A stretch of DNA of 64,000 nucleotides, taken from the NCBI GenBank assembly GCA_016716235.1, contig JADJWS010000001.1, positions 1,798,001-1,862,000 of the forward strand, in the 5' to 3' direction. The notes beneath the pieces were generated by a model that was not told the DNA's origin, did not search any database, and saw only the letters and a program-made list of their open reading frames with translations. Of the stretch, positions 24,992-32,949 are shown piece after piece (position 1 is the first letter of the stretch; each line of letters begins with the position of its first letter). The position numbers and the translations under genes were made by a program. Origin of the DNA: Candidatus Defluviilinea gracilis. Lineage in GTDB: Bacteria; Chloroflexota; Anaerolineae; Anaerolineales; Villigracilaceae.

Positions 24992-25930
24992 ATGTATGCT
25001 TTAAAAACGCAAGACCAAGGGCTTATCACACTTTCCCAGCAGGATTATTTGCCCATTCTGGTTGATTCTTTTCTGATCGACCGCAGATCACAAAGGCTTT
25101 CTCCCGAAACCATTGAACTGTATACCAAGAAGCTGCAATACTTTCTAAAGTATTGTGAATGTCAGGCATTGACGCAAGTTTCTCAAATCACACCAGATTT
25201 TATCCGTCGGTATCTACTTGAACTCTCCGAGACGCACAATCCCGGCGGTGTACATGCTTGCTTCCGTCCACTGCGGACCATGCTGTATTGGATCGAAGAG
25301 GAAGAGATCATGCCTGAGGGTTGGAAGAACCCGATTCGTAAAATCAAAGCGCCGAAACTGCCGACTGATCCCATCGAGCCCATCCAGATCGAGGAAATCC
25401 ATGAACTTCTGAAAACCTGCCAAAGCAATTACTCCGGAGTCCGCGACAAGGCGATGATGCTGGGATTGCTGGATACTGGCGCTCGCGCGAAAGAATTCCT
25501 GAACATCAACCTGGAAGATGTGGACATGGCAACCGGAGCGGTGATGATCCGTCAGAGCAAAGGGCGTAAGCCGCGCATGGTGTTCCTGGGACGAAAGACC
25601 ATTAGGGCAATTCGTGGGTACCTTCGCTACCGGCATGACAACTTCCCTGCCATGTGGGTCTCCATTCACGGCGAGAGGATGACCTATGCCGCGTTACGCT
25701 GTCTGCTACGCCGGTGCGCGGAAAAGGTCGGACTGAAATCCATTCCCACTCCGCACGATTTCCGGCGGGCGTTTGCCTTGGTGATGTTGCGTAACGGCGT
25801 GGATATCTTTGCCCTGCAAAAACTGATGGGACATTCCGACCTGCAGATTTTGCGGCGTTATCTGGCACAGACCGATCAGGATATTCACACTGCCCACATG
25901 CGAGGTAGTCCGGTGGATAGCAATCTTTAG
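24992..25930 (+). CDS. Tyrosine recombinase/integrase of the island
   Basis: 312 residues. N-terminal SAM-like core-binding domain (about 15-110: SPETIELYTKKLQYFLKYC) and C-terminal catalytic domain with the first Arg in LLDTGARAKEFLNI, HDFRR for the HxxR pair, MGHSDLQILRRYL with His and the tyrosine nucleophile. All catalytic residues appear intact. AAAGGAG precedes the ATG. Position beside attL indicates that it drives excision and integration at this tRNA. It is homologous to the truncated gene at 35012. Confidence 0.93.
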   Translation: MYALKTQDQGLITLSQQDYLPILVDSFLIDRRSQRLSPETIELYTKKLQYFLKYCECQALTQVSQITPDFIRRYLLELSETHNPGGVHACFRPLRTMLYWIEEEEIMPEGWKNPIRKIKAPKLPTDPIEPIQIEEIHELLKTCQSNYSGVRDKAMMLGLLDTGARAKEFLNINLEDVDMATGAVMIRQSKGRKPRMVFLGRKTIRAIRGYLRYRHDNFPAMWVSIHGERMTYAALRCLLRRCAEKVGLKSIPTPHDFRRAFALVMLRNGVDIFALQKLMGHSDLQILRRYLAQTDQDIHTAHMRGSPVDSNL

Positions 25931-26004
25931 ACAAGTCAAGAAGGAAGTTGTGATCTGTGCTTCGTAGGTAGCAGCCATGCATATTTTCTGGTATAGTAGG
26001 CTTG

Positions 26005-26049
26005 TTTCGTAAAACGGCACTATTTATGGAAAAGTGCCATTTTACGAAA
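26005..26049. promoter_or_regulatory. Inverted-repeat operator of the AbiE-like locus
   Basis: TTTCGTAAAACGGCACT and AGTGCCATTTTACGAAA form a 17-bp inverted repeat with one mismatch and an 11-base spacer, directly upstream of and touching the ribosome binding site at 26046-26051. A TATAGT box lies at 25992-25997. Known AbiEi antitoxins repress their operon by binding inverted repeats, so this is a likely autoregulatory site. Confidence 0.7.
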
Positions 26050-26058
26050 GAGGTTACT

Positions 26059-26844
26059 ATGAAAAATACTTATACTCAATTGCATCTCCCGGAATTGAAA
26101 TCTACCTTTTCTGAGCATGTTTCCATTGCCAAAAATGAGTTGAGGAGCTTTTATCGGATGCGTACAGATGATTTCAATGAGCAATTTTTTAGGCGAGCTC
26201 TGTATGCTCTGGAGAAGGAACAGATCCTCGTTCCGCTGGGATCTGGGATGTATGCGTTTAAAGAACAAGAAGTTAAAAAGAGAAAGTTTCTTTATTCACC
26301 TTCTAAGGAGCTTTCTTCGATCCATCAAATCATTCAAAAGACGTTTCCATACCTGGACTACTTATGCTGGGAAACAATGATACTGCATGAGTTCATGACC
26401 CATCAACCCGGGCAAAACTTAATTCTTGTCGAAACTGACAAAGATGCGTGCGAGTCAGTTTTTAACCGATTGATGGAAAAACATACAGGCCGGGTTTTTC
26501 TGGATCCCAGTCGAAGCCTGATGGAGAATTATATCCTTCCACAAGCAAGTCCAATCATTGTGTTGCCTTTGACTTCAGAGGCGCCTCGCACGACACATAA
26601 CAATATCCCTTTTCCAAAATTGGAGAAGACCCTTGTGGATATCCTGGTAGACAAAAACATATTCTTTGCCTTCCAAGGCGCGGAATTATCAAATATCTAC
26701 GAAAACGCTTTTAATACTTATTGGTTGAATCAAAGGACTATGTTTCGATATGCCCGCCGCAGGAAGGCTGGGAAGACATTACAGGAATTTATACAAACTA
26801 AAACAGGAATACAACTCGAAATGCAACGGAAAAGCAAACAATGA
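26059..26844 (+). CDS. AbiEi-like antitoxin (DUF6577-type)
   Basis: 261 residues. An N-terminal winged-helix-like part (NEQFFRRALYALEKEQILVPLGSGMYAF) is followed by a domain with YLDYLCWETMILHEFMTHQPGQNLILVETDKDA and FPKLEKTLVDILVDKNIFF, the pattern of AbiEi-related antitoxins of type IV systems. The start at 26059 has AGAGG 5 bases upstream. Its stop codon overlaps the toxin ATG by 4 bases (ATGA at 26841), the usual arrangement of these pairs. Low GC compared with chromosomal genes. Confidence 0.75.
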   Translation: MKNTYTQLHLPELKSTFSEHVSIAKNELRSFYRMRTDDFNEQFFRRALYALEKEQILVPLGSGMYAFKEQEVKKRKFLYSPSKELSSIHQIIQKTFPYLDYLCWETMILHEFMTHQPGQNLILVETDKDACESVFNRLMEKHTGRVFLDPSRSLMENYILPQASPIIVLPLTSEAPRTTHNNIPFPKLEKTLVDILVDKNIFFAFQGAELSNIYENAFNTYWLNQRTMFRYARRRKAGKTLQEFIQTKTGIQLEMQRKSKQ

Positions 26845-27896
26845 TCTCGAATCAATCCCGGACCAAAGAATGGATCATGCAGACTCGGAAGATTGCGGCC
26901 GGCAAGGATCCGATCTTGATCGAAAAGATGATCATGGCCTTGACCCTAGTCGAAAACCTGCGGTTGAGTGGACTAGATTTCATTTTTAAGGGCGGCACAT
27001 GCCTGACACTATTGCTCGGAAAGCCGAGTCGATTCTCTATTGACATTGACATTGTCCTTCCCAAATCGCAAAACCTCCTTCTGTTTTTTGAATCGGTAAT
27101 TGATCAGGGTGCTTTCTACCGTTATGAGGAGAATCGTCGCCCCGGCGAGTTACCCAAACAACACTACAAGTTCTTTTTTCACTCCATGATACAGAACAAA
27201 GAAAGTCGTGTGTTGCTGGATATCTTGTTTGATGAAAATCCATACCCACAATTACAGAAAGTAAACATAGACATACCCATTCTTTCGGTTGAAGGACAGA
27301 TAACCGATGTAGTTTGTCCTGTGGTGGAGTGCTTAATAGGAGATAAGTTGACAGCTTTCGCTCCCAATACCACCGGAATTCAATATGGGTTGGGAAAAGA
27401 CATTGAAATGGCGAAGCAGCTTTTCGATATTGGTGCATTGTTTGATGTTGTTTCTGATGTTGATCTCATATGCAAGACTTTTGAATGGACGGCCACAAAA
27501 GAGTTGTCTTATCGTGGAATGCCCGAGCTTACTCCCACAGATGTTCTCCTGGATTCGTTTCAGACAGCCTGTTTGATTGGTACACGTGGAGCAATTGCCG
27601 GTGGAGAGTATATCGAATTAGCAAGCGGAATCAAGAAACTGGTTGCTTTTGTTTACTCGGCGAACTTTACGATAGACACTGCTATTGTTTGCGCATCAAA
27701 GGTCGTGTATTTGGCTGGACTTATCTCGACACAAAGTACCAGTATTGAGAGATTCCAAAGAAATATTGACATTTCATCATGGGGTATTTCCAAGGCTGAA
27801 TACGGCAGACTCAATAAACTGAAGAAAACAAGTCCGGAAGCTTTCTTCTACTTTTACCAAGGGATCAAACTGCTGGAACTATCTGAGAATAAGTAA
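26841..27896 (+). CDS. AbiEii-like nucleotidyltransferase toxin
   Basis: 351 residues. The DNA polymerase beta-type nucleotidyltransferase core is clear: DFIFKGGTCLTLLLGKPSRFSIDIDIVLPK carries the GGT and SxDxD metal-binding motifs of AbiEii/MenA toxins. Later, CPVVECLIGDKLTAFAPNTTG matches the Lys/Asp motif of the family. Such toxins add nucleotides to tRNA or another target and abort phage infection. Coupled to the AbiEi-like antitoxin by an ATGA overlap. Confidence 0.88.
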   Translation: MISNQSRTKEWIMQTRKIAAGKDPILIEKMIMALTLVENLRLSGLDFIFKGGTCLTLLLGKPSRFSIDIDIVLPKSQNLLLFFESVIDQGAFYRYEENRRPGELPKQHYKFFFHSMIQNKESRVLLDILFDENPYPQLQKVNIDIPILSVEGQITDVVCPVVECLIGDKLTAFAPNTTGIQYGLGKDIEMAKQLFDIGALFDVVSDVDLICKTFEWTATKELSYRGMPELTPTDVLLDSFQTACLIGTRGAIAGGEYIELASGIKKLVAFVYSANFTIDTAIVCASKVVYLAGLISTQSTSIERFQRNIDISSWGISKAEYGRLNKLKKTSPEAFFYFYQGIKLLELSENK

Positions 27897-28030
27897 TCAT
27901 TTATGGTGCCTCATAACAAAATAGAAAACAGTATGACCTCAATTATTCACCCGGCGTATTGGGTATAAAAAGATTTCAACAAAGGCAATCGTCCAGCAAG
28001 AACGCTTACTCATTTCTATAAAGGAAAACC

Positions 28031-28279
28031 ATGACTACGCTACAAATCCGTCGCAAGGGAACTGCCGCTCTTCCTGCCAGTCTGCGTAAAAAATACAAAC
28101 TGGAGGAAGGTCAAATATTGACACTCATTGATCTTGGCGAGGATACGATTTTGCTTACGACAAAAGTCTCGCAGGTGGACAAACTGGCTGATCAAATCGC
28201 TGAGGGATTTAACCATGAACATATTACTTTTGATGATTTGTTACAGGCACTGGATGAAGTACGCAAAACTTACACTTGA
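28031..28279 (+). CDS. AbrB/SpoVT-like antitoxin, orphan
   Basis: 82 residues. The N-terminal swapped-hairpin domain TTLQIRRKGTAALPASLRKKYKLEEGQILTLIDLGEDTILL is typical of AbrB-fold antitoxins; the C-terminal helix would bind a toxin such as a PIN nuclease. No toxin frame follows within 150 bases. AAAGGA lies 5 bases before the ATG. An orphan antitoxin or anti-addiction remnant. Confidence 0.75.
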   Translation: MTTLQIRRKGTAALPASLRKKYKLEEGQILTLIDLGEDTILLTTKVSQVDKLADQIAEGFNHEHITFDDLLQALDEVRKTYT

Positions 28280-28367
28280 GACCCTCGTATAGAAATTCTG
28301 GACTGGGGACTATTCGCATTCATAAATCACGGAGCGTTACTTTAGTTAGAGATGATAAGCCGTAACA

Positions 28368-28413
28368 TAATGGCCGAAAATTTCGGTTGTAAAACCGATT
28401 TTCTCGGTCATTA
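28368..28413. promoter_or_regulatory. Nested palindrome, probable operator
   Basis: TAATGGCCGAAAA at the left mirrors TTTTCTCGGTCATTA at the right with small mismatches, enclosing a second palindrome TCGGTT/AACCGA-like. It lies 25 bases before the decayed winged-helix frame and may be the old binding site of its product. Confidence 0.55.
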
Positions 28414-28437
28414 CCTTTTCAATAGGATTGAAAAACC

Positions 28438-28780
28438 TTGGTGCCTCTCTTTGGATCAAAAGGTTTCGAAAAAGCTCTGATCTTCATTACGGACTGTGGT
28501 GAAGGTCATGCAAATGAACTCTCTCGATTCTTTGACATGAAGATTTCCCCTATACAAAATGAGTTTGATCAGTATGAAGTTGGTGGTGTTCTTGTAAGTG
28601 CCACCCGAGGCGAATGCCCCTGTACACGTTTAATCCAAGCCCCCTTTTCTGAAGGAATTGAAATTCCCGTACGACTGGTCCAATATGCCTCAGCAGATGA
28701 CATTTTACAACTGTACTTATTTTGTACTTGAAATGAGTATGGTTGTAAAGGTGATTTGCCCTCACAAACCGATTGTATAA
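28438..28780 (+). pseudogene. Frameshifted winged-helix regulator
   Basis: The first frame reads LFGSKGFEKALIFITDCGEGHANELSRFFDMKISPIQNEFDQYEVGGVLVSATRG, the start of a family of small winged-helix proteins found beside nucleotidyltransferase modules. Family members continue with an LYxxNPxxPFLKELK block. Here that block appears piecewise in other frames: MPLYTFNPSPLF around 28614-28650 and FLKELKFPYDW just after, ending at the TAA at 28780. At least two frameshifts are needed, so the gene is decaying, unless a sequencing error explains it. Confidence 0.6.
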
Positions 28781-29023
28781 AACCTATACAGACGCAATTT
28801 GTAGTTGGCTGAATTATGTTTTATGTATACATTATTACGGAATTCGTATCTTTTTATACATGAGGCGCAATGAATTTGCATTCCAAAATCTTTGGCAGGA
28901 AAATTCTTGCCTGTTCATTGCCTGAACTAGCCGAGGACAAACCGAATTATCCAAAAACACTTTTAGGAAAAGGGCAATCATTTGCATCGCTGGTTTATCG
29001 AAAACCAACAAATACCAGCCTAA
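28781..29023. other. AT-rich spacer
   Basis: A 69-codon frame (28870-29079) runs out of the spacer into the SWIM gene's 3' end and shows no family resemblance, so I do not call it. TATACA/TGTATA-type short palindromes occur near 28775-28865. Nothing else seen. Confidence 0.4.
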
Positions 29024-30847
29024 CTACAATCGTGTTAGTTGGTTTTGCAATGCCGGCCTCCGCTTGTATTTTCCCCTAGTTTCTTCCAAATAGTCCTTCC
29101 ATTCATCCGTTTTTCTAAGCAGTTTGTAAGCTTGTTTCACGCGTTTGAGCCAAGCCGTGGCAATTGGGTAATTCTTGCTTTTGGCCTCGGACATCAGGCG
29201 TTCCGCGTGCTTCAAACTGATCTTGGCAACCCATTCTGGACGATGCTGCATAACCCCATCAGCCACTGTTTCGACAACGGGATACCATACGTCGCGTCCC
29301 TCGGCTACTTGGATTGCCTCATCCCACTCTTCTTCCAGCAAATGTACTTCTGCCAAAACCTGCTTGTCATACGACTTGCGAAGTTTTGCCATCGCCTCCG
29401 GGCGCAAACTTCTCCAGCCTGAACCAGCCAATCGCTTGATCGTCTTATAAGTTTCCAGCGATGGATGCTCAACAAATGCAGCCAACCAGGCTGTCAGCGC
29501 TTGTTTTGTCCGTCCTTGCGCCTCTTCCACAGGTCCCAGCCATTCCCCTAGCCCTGCTTTTGATCCTTTCAGTTTTATGCCGTGTTCACCGACTTCAATA
29601 GCCTCAGCCACGAGGCGCAACTCTCGCAAGCGGCGGGCTACCTCCAGAGTCTCTTCGGCAGTGGTCAGATGCTTTTTGGCGTATTTCACCGCATCTACTG
29701 CTTGCTTGAGATCGCACAGTTTGAGGGCATAACGCAGATGACGTTCTTCTTTCTTGCACAGGGCAAGATATTCTTCGGTGCGTCCCTGCCGATCCAGCAC
29801 GTTCAATTTGGCTTCAGTGAGATCATCGATGCCCGACATAATAGGAAGACCCCATTTACTGAACTCATCGTCGTCTTCCTCGTCCCAATCCTTGTCTTCA
29901 TCCCAATCATCCGGTTCTTCGTCCTCATCAAATTTTGAGGCTATTCTTCGAACAGGTTCCATCTTTTTAGGGACATCTCCCCATCCATACTTCGCGGCTT
30001 GAACGGCAGTATCCAAGTTGCCTTCCATCCCATAATCGCCGGCGTAATCGATCAACTTCTCCAGCCTGCGGACCAGCCTGTCGCGTTCGACTTGGCTGAG
30101 TTCCATGCTCAAAATGGCTTCAGCCAACGACGGGCCCAGATCGCCCACAAAACCGCCCAATTCGCCGTCCGAGTCGTCAATATATTCAATACCTCGGCTG
30201 GACTCCTCAAGCAATACAAGCAGAATTTCATGCGCCGTCTCGGCGTCCCCAGCATCCAGGAATTTCATGGCGGATTCCTGCACTTCGCGCAATTGATTCG
30301 CCAGTCCGCCCACATGCCAGTACGCTTCCGACATTCTCATGCCATCCAAGCTGTGGGCGATGCTGAGAATACGGCGGCGATAGACTTCGATATCCACTTT
30401 TTTCCTGCGCTTCTTTTTGGATTTCGAAGGGACAGCTGTTATGGCTTCGATCCGATCATACAGGTCGGGCTGTTCTTGGATCATTTTGGTTAATATCGCG
30501 GTGAGATCGTCACGATCCAGATCGGCTAGAAGTTCCTCAGGCGCTTTGCGCATGGTGAATGATTTTGGATGATGCAAGTAGGCGAGCAACAGGGCAACGA
30601 TGTGTTTGCAGTAGCCGCCATATTCGTAGAGGCACGTACAGGATGCATCGGCAATGCCCGCCTCATCCAGTTCCGCTTGCGCCCGATAATAGGGCGAATA
30701 TGTGCCAGCGCATTCGCCGCTCAACACCGTGTCTTGAATGGCGGTATTCGAGATCGCGCCTTCCTCAAAATATTCCTTGCCGCGCCGAAAACTTTCCGGG
30801 CTGGCTCCCGCGCGAATTATGCTTTCCGTGATTTTAGGTACTTTCAT
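29024..30847 (-). CDS. SWIM zinc-finger protein of helicase cassette
   Basis: 607 residues. The N-terminal part has YRAQAELDEAGIADASCTCLYEYGGYCKHIVALLLAYL, a SWIM zinc finger (CxC...CxH), a fold implicated in DNA or protein binding. Residues about 140-160 are Lys-rich (KSKKKRRKKVD); about 320-345 is a run of Asp and Glu. The C-terminal half (about 345-600) is helical with TPR-like spacing (LALCKKEERHLRYALKLCDLKQAVDAVKYAKKH). Such large SWIM proteins are often found beside helicases. It is the last gene of a three-gene minus-strand unit, 76 bases after the UvrD-like gene. Confidence 0.85.
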   Translation of the reverse strand: MKVPKITESIIRAGASPESFRRGKEYFEEGAISNTAIQDTVLSGECAGTYSPYYRAQAELDEAGIADASCTCLYEYGGYCKHIVALLLAYLHHPKSFTMRKAPEELLADLDRDDLTAILTKMIQEQPDLYDRIEAITAVPSKSKKKRRKKVDIEVYRRRILSIAHSLDGMRMSEAYWHVGGLANQLREVQESAMKFLDAGDAETAHEILLVLLEESSRGIEYIDDSDGELGGFVGDLGPSLAEAILSMELSQVERDRLVRRLEKLIDYAGDYGMEGNLDTAVQAAKYGWGDVPKKMEPVRRIASKFDEDEEPDDWDEDKDWDEEDDDEFSKWGLPIMSGIDDLTEAKLNVLDRQGRTEEYLALCKKEERHLRYALKLCDLKQAVDAVKYAKKHLTTAEETLEVARRLRELRLVAEAIEVGEHGIKLKGSKAGLGEWLGPVEEAQGRTKQALTAWLAAFVEHPSLETYKTIKRLAGSGWRSLRPEAMAKLRKSYDKQVLAEVHLLEEEWDEAIQVAEGRDVWYPVVETVADGVMQHRPEWVAKISLKHAERLMSEAKSKNYPIATAWLKRVKQAYKLLRKTDEWKDYLEETRGKYKRRPALQNQLTRL

Positions 30848-30923
30848 CTTTGCCTTTATCAGCTATTAGTGAGGATTGTATCTTGCGCCTGTTGCGTCAT
30901 TTAATCTATAAGACATGAAATAA

Positions 30924-32942
30924 TTATGCCAGTGACGTTTTCATCTCCAGCGCTGACTTCAACACCTCCGGTAACTCGCCGGAATACGTCAACACCAATC
31001 GTTGACCTGCCCTTGTTGTTGCCATATAGAGTTTGCGGGTATTGTCGCGGATCAGCCCTTCCCGCTCTCCGTCTGAAAGCCGCAGGGATTGCTCCTGTTC
31101 AAATAACAAGCGTAAACCAACCAGAAAAACAATCGGGCTTTCCAATCCCGCGCCGGCATTGATGGTGGTCACCCGCACATAATCGCCGGGATAATTATCC
31201 TTCGGGTCCAACGCGGCGTTTTTCCCGAGTCGGTCATCAATTGCCTGAATAAGATTGTTCACGCCCCATCCATCGCCGTGCAGTAAAAGCATTTGTTTCT
31301 TTGGAAATCCCTGCTTCACGAGACTCTGTACTTCGTTAGCGACGCGCGCAATCTCATCTTGAGGGCTAGTGAGGCTGATGATTTGCGGGAACTTTCCATT
31401 GGGCATATTGAGCAAATCTGGAGCAAGAATATCATCGTCTTTTTCCTCCGCCAGGCGCAGGCGATACAGCAGGGTGGCAAACTGCAAGATCTCACGCGTC
31501 GTGCGATAACTGCGACGTAGATGATGAGTATGCCCGCGCGCTTCCAGTCCAAGCGATTTCCACGAAGCGCCGCGCCCTAAAAATCCCTGCGTCGGATCCG
31601 CCACGACGAAAAGATGTCCATTTTGTGGATTAAGCGATTTCTGGATCAAGCGCATCCACAATGGCGCAAAGAACTGGGCTTCATCAATGAGGACGATATC
31701 GTACTCTGGCAATTGCACCCGACCGCTTTCAGAGAATTGCCAAAGGAGTTGGGGGATGTCGCCCCAATCCAATGCGCCTCTTTTCTTCAGGGATGCCTGA
31801 TACTCCTGCGCTGCATCGAACACCTGCTGACGCTGTTCCGCGTTCAATGGAAACCCGCGCCCGCGGCGGTCGGCGTTGAGATATTCCTCGCGGGAGAGTG
31901 GGACCTGGTCTTTCAGCCAATCCAATTCATTCTGGAACATGCTTGTTGAAATGGTCGAGTCTTGCAAATGGCTCCGCCAAATTTCCTCGATAATCCTCCT
32001 GCGGGCAGTGAGTTTGAGAGGCTCGATCCATTTTGGCTCATGGAGCCAATGATGATAACACCAGCCGTTGAACGTCCGCCATTCGATATTTTTTGGGGAG
32101 CGACCTTCAAGGCGGGCGAAGCGTCCTTCCATATCGCGGCTCAACGGGCGGTTATGTGTCAGAACCAGGAAACGCTTATTTGGATACAGATGGTACAACA
32201 GGCGTAGACGATACAACAGGATAAGCGTCTTGCCGCTGCCGGTGACGCCGTTAATGATGTTGAGCCGCAGATCGCCGGGAAGAGGCTGATCGTCGGCTGG
32301 CAGTTCGAGATCTGATTTGACCGCCGCTTCCTGATCGTAATCCAGCAGGTAATTGGTCAAGCCGGCTGCCATGCGCCGCTCAAAGGCCGGGCGGACGGTC
32401 ATCTCAGCCGGAACAACCACCTCGGGGGTGAAGCGCTGGCGAAGTTTTTCCAGCCAGATCGAATCCAGAGGCGTGGATGGCAAATACTTGTCCAATACAG
32501 GGCTGGTATCTGATTGAAGCGGTTCTTTTCCAATCCAATGGGCTTCTCCAGATTTTCGATCCAGACGGCTTGCCAGCACTCGTTTCTGTGGAATGTTTGG
32601 GAAAATCACCAGCGTTTCAATCTTCTGGTCCGAAGGCAGTTTCAATTCACGGATGAATTTCTCCAGCAAGGCATTTTCATCCTGTCCCAAAGGTTTGCGT
32701 TCGTTTGCGAGGAGTAACATCTGTGCGGCGGTATCAGCCTGATCCGTTGCCGCAGAACTGACCTTGATTAACAACGCTTTGCCAAGTTCATCCAGCACAA
32801 GAAAATCAGGCGCGTCAATTTGCCACGGCGCAAGGTGATGCCAGATGAAGTAGGTATCGGGCAGGGATTTTAGCGCGCGAAAGACTTGCAGAACTTCCTT
32901 CGGTATGGTTTGAGGCGGGGTGTCGGGCAGGATGTGAGCCAT
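30924..32942 (-). CDS. UvrD/REP-like SF1 helicase with NERD-like N-terminus
   Basis: 672 residues. Motif I GVTGSGKTLILLYRLRLL (about 236), motif Ia LVLTHNRPLSRDME, motif II DIVLIDEAQFFAPLWMRL, motif III-like VVADPTQGFLG, and motifs V/VI VRVTTINAGAGLESPIVFLVG and RKLYMATTRAGQRLVL. The first 110 residues resemble a NERD nuclease-related domain (DAPDFLVLDELGKALLIKVSS), but Lys stands where the catalytic Glu is expected, so it may be inactive. The ATG is 7 bases after the stop of the Dna2-like gene, so the two are surely co-transcribed. Confidence 0.85.
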   Translation of the reverse strand: MAHILPDTPPQTIPKEVLQVFRALKSLPDTYFIWHHLAPWQIDAPDFLVLDELGKALLIKVSSAATDQADTAAQMLLLANERKPLGQDENALLEKFIRELKLPSDQKIETLVIFPNIPQKRVLASRLDRKSGEAHWIGKEPLQSDTSPVLDKYLPSTPLDSIWLEKLRQRFTPEVVVPAEMTVRPAFERRMAAGLTNYLLDYDQEAAVKSDLELPADDQPLPGDLRLNIINGVTGSGKTLILLYRLRLLYHLYPNKRFLVLTHNRPLSRDMEGRFARLEGRSPKNIEWRTFNGWCYHHWLHEPKWIEPLKLTARRRIIEEIWRSHLQDSTISTSMFQNELDWLKDQVPLSREEYLNADRRGRGFPLNAEQRQQVFDAAQEYQASLKKRGALDWGDIPQLLWQFSESGRVQLPEYDIVLIDEAQFFAPLWMRLIQKSLNPQNGHLFVVADPTQGFLGRGASWKSLGLEARGHTHHLRRSYRTTREILQFATLLYRLRLAEEKDDDILAPDLLNMPNGKFPQIISLTSPQDEIARVANEVQSLVKQGFPKKQMLLLHGDGWGVNNLIQAIDDRLGKNAALDPKDNYPGDYVRVTTINAGAGLESPIVFLVGLRLLFEQEQSLRLSDGEREGLIRDNTRKLYMATTRAGQRLVLTYSGELPEVLKSALEMKTSLA

Positions 32943-32949
32943 GACGTTT

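Noticed and set aside
28280..28437. PIN-type toxin partner for the AbrB-like antitoxin
   Set aside because: No frame of suitable length or with PIN acidic residues follows; the stretch is operator-like sequence.
28870..29079. 69-codon frame before the SWIM gene
   Set aside because: No ribosome binding site of note, no recognisable fold, and it overlaps the SWIM gene's 3' end on the other strand.
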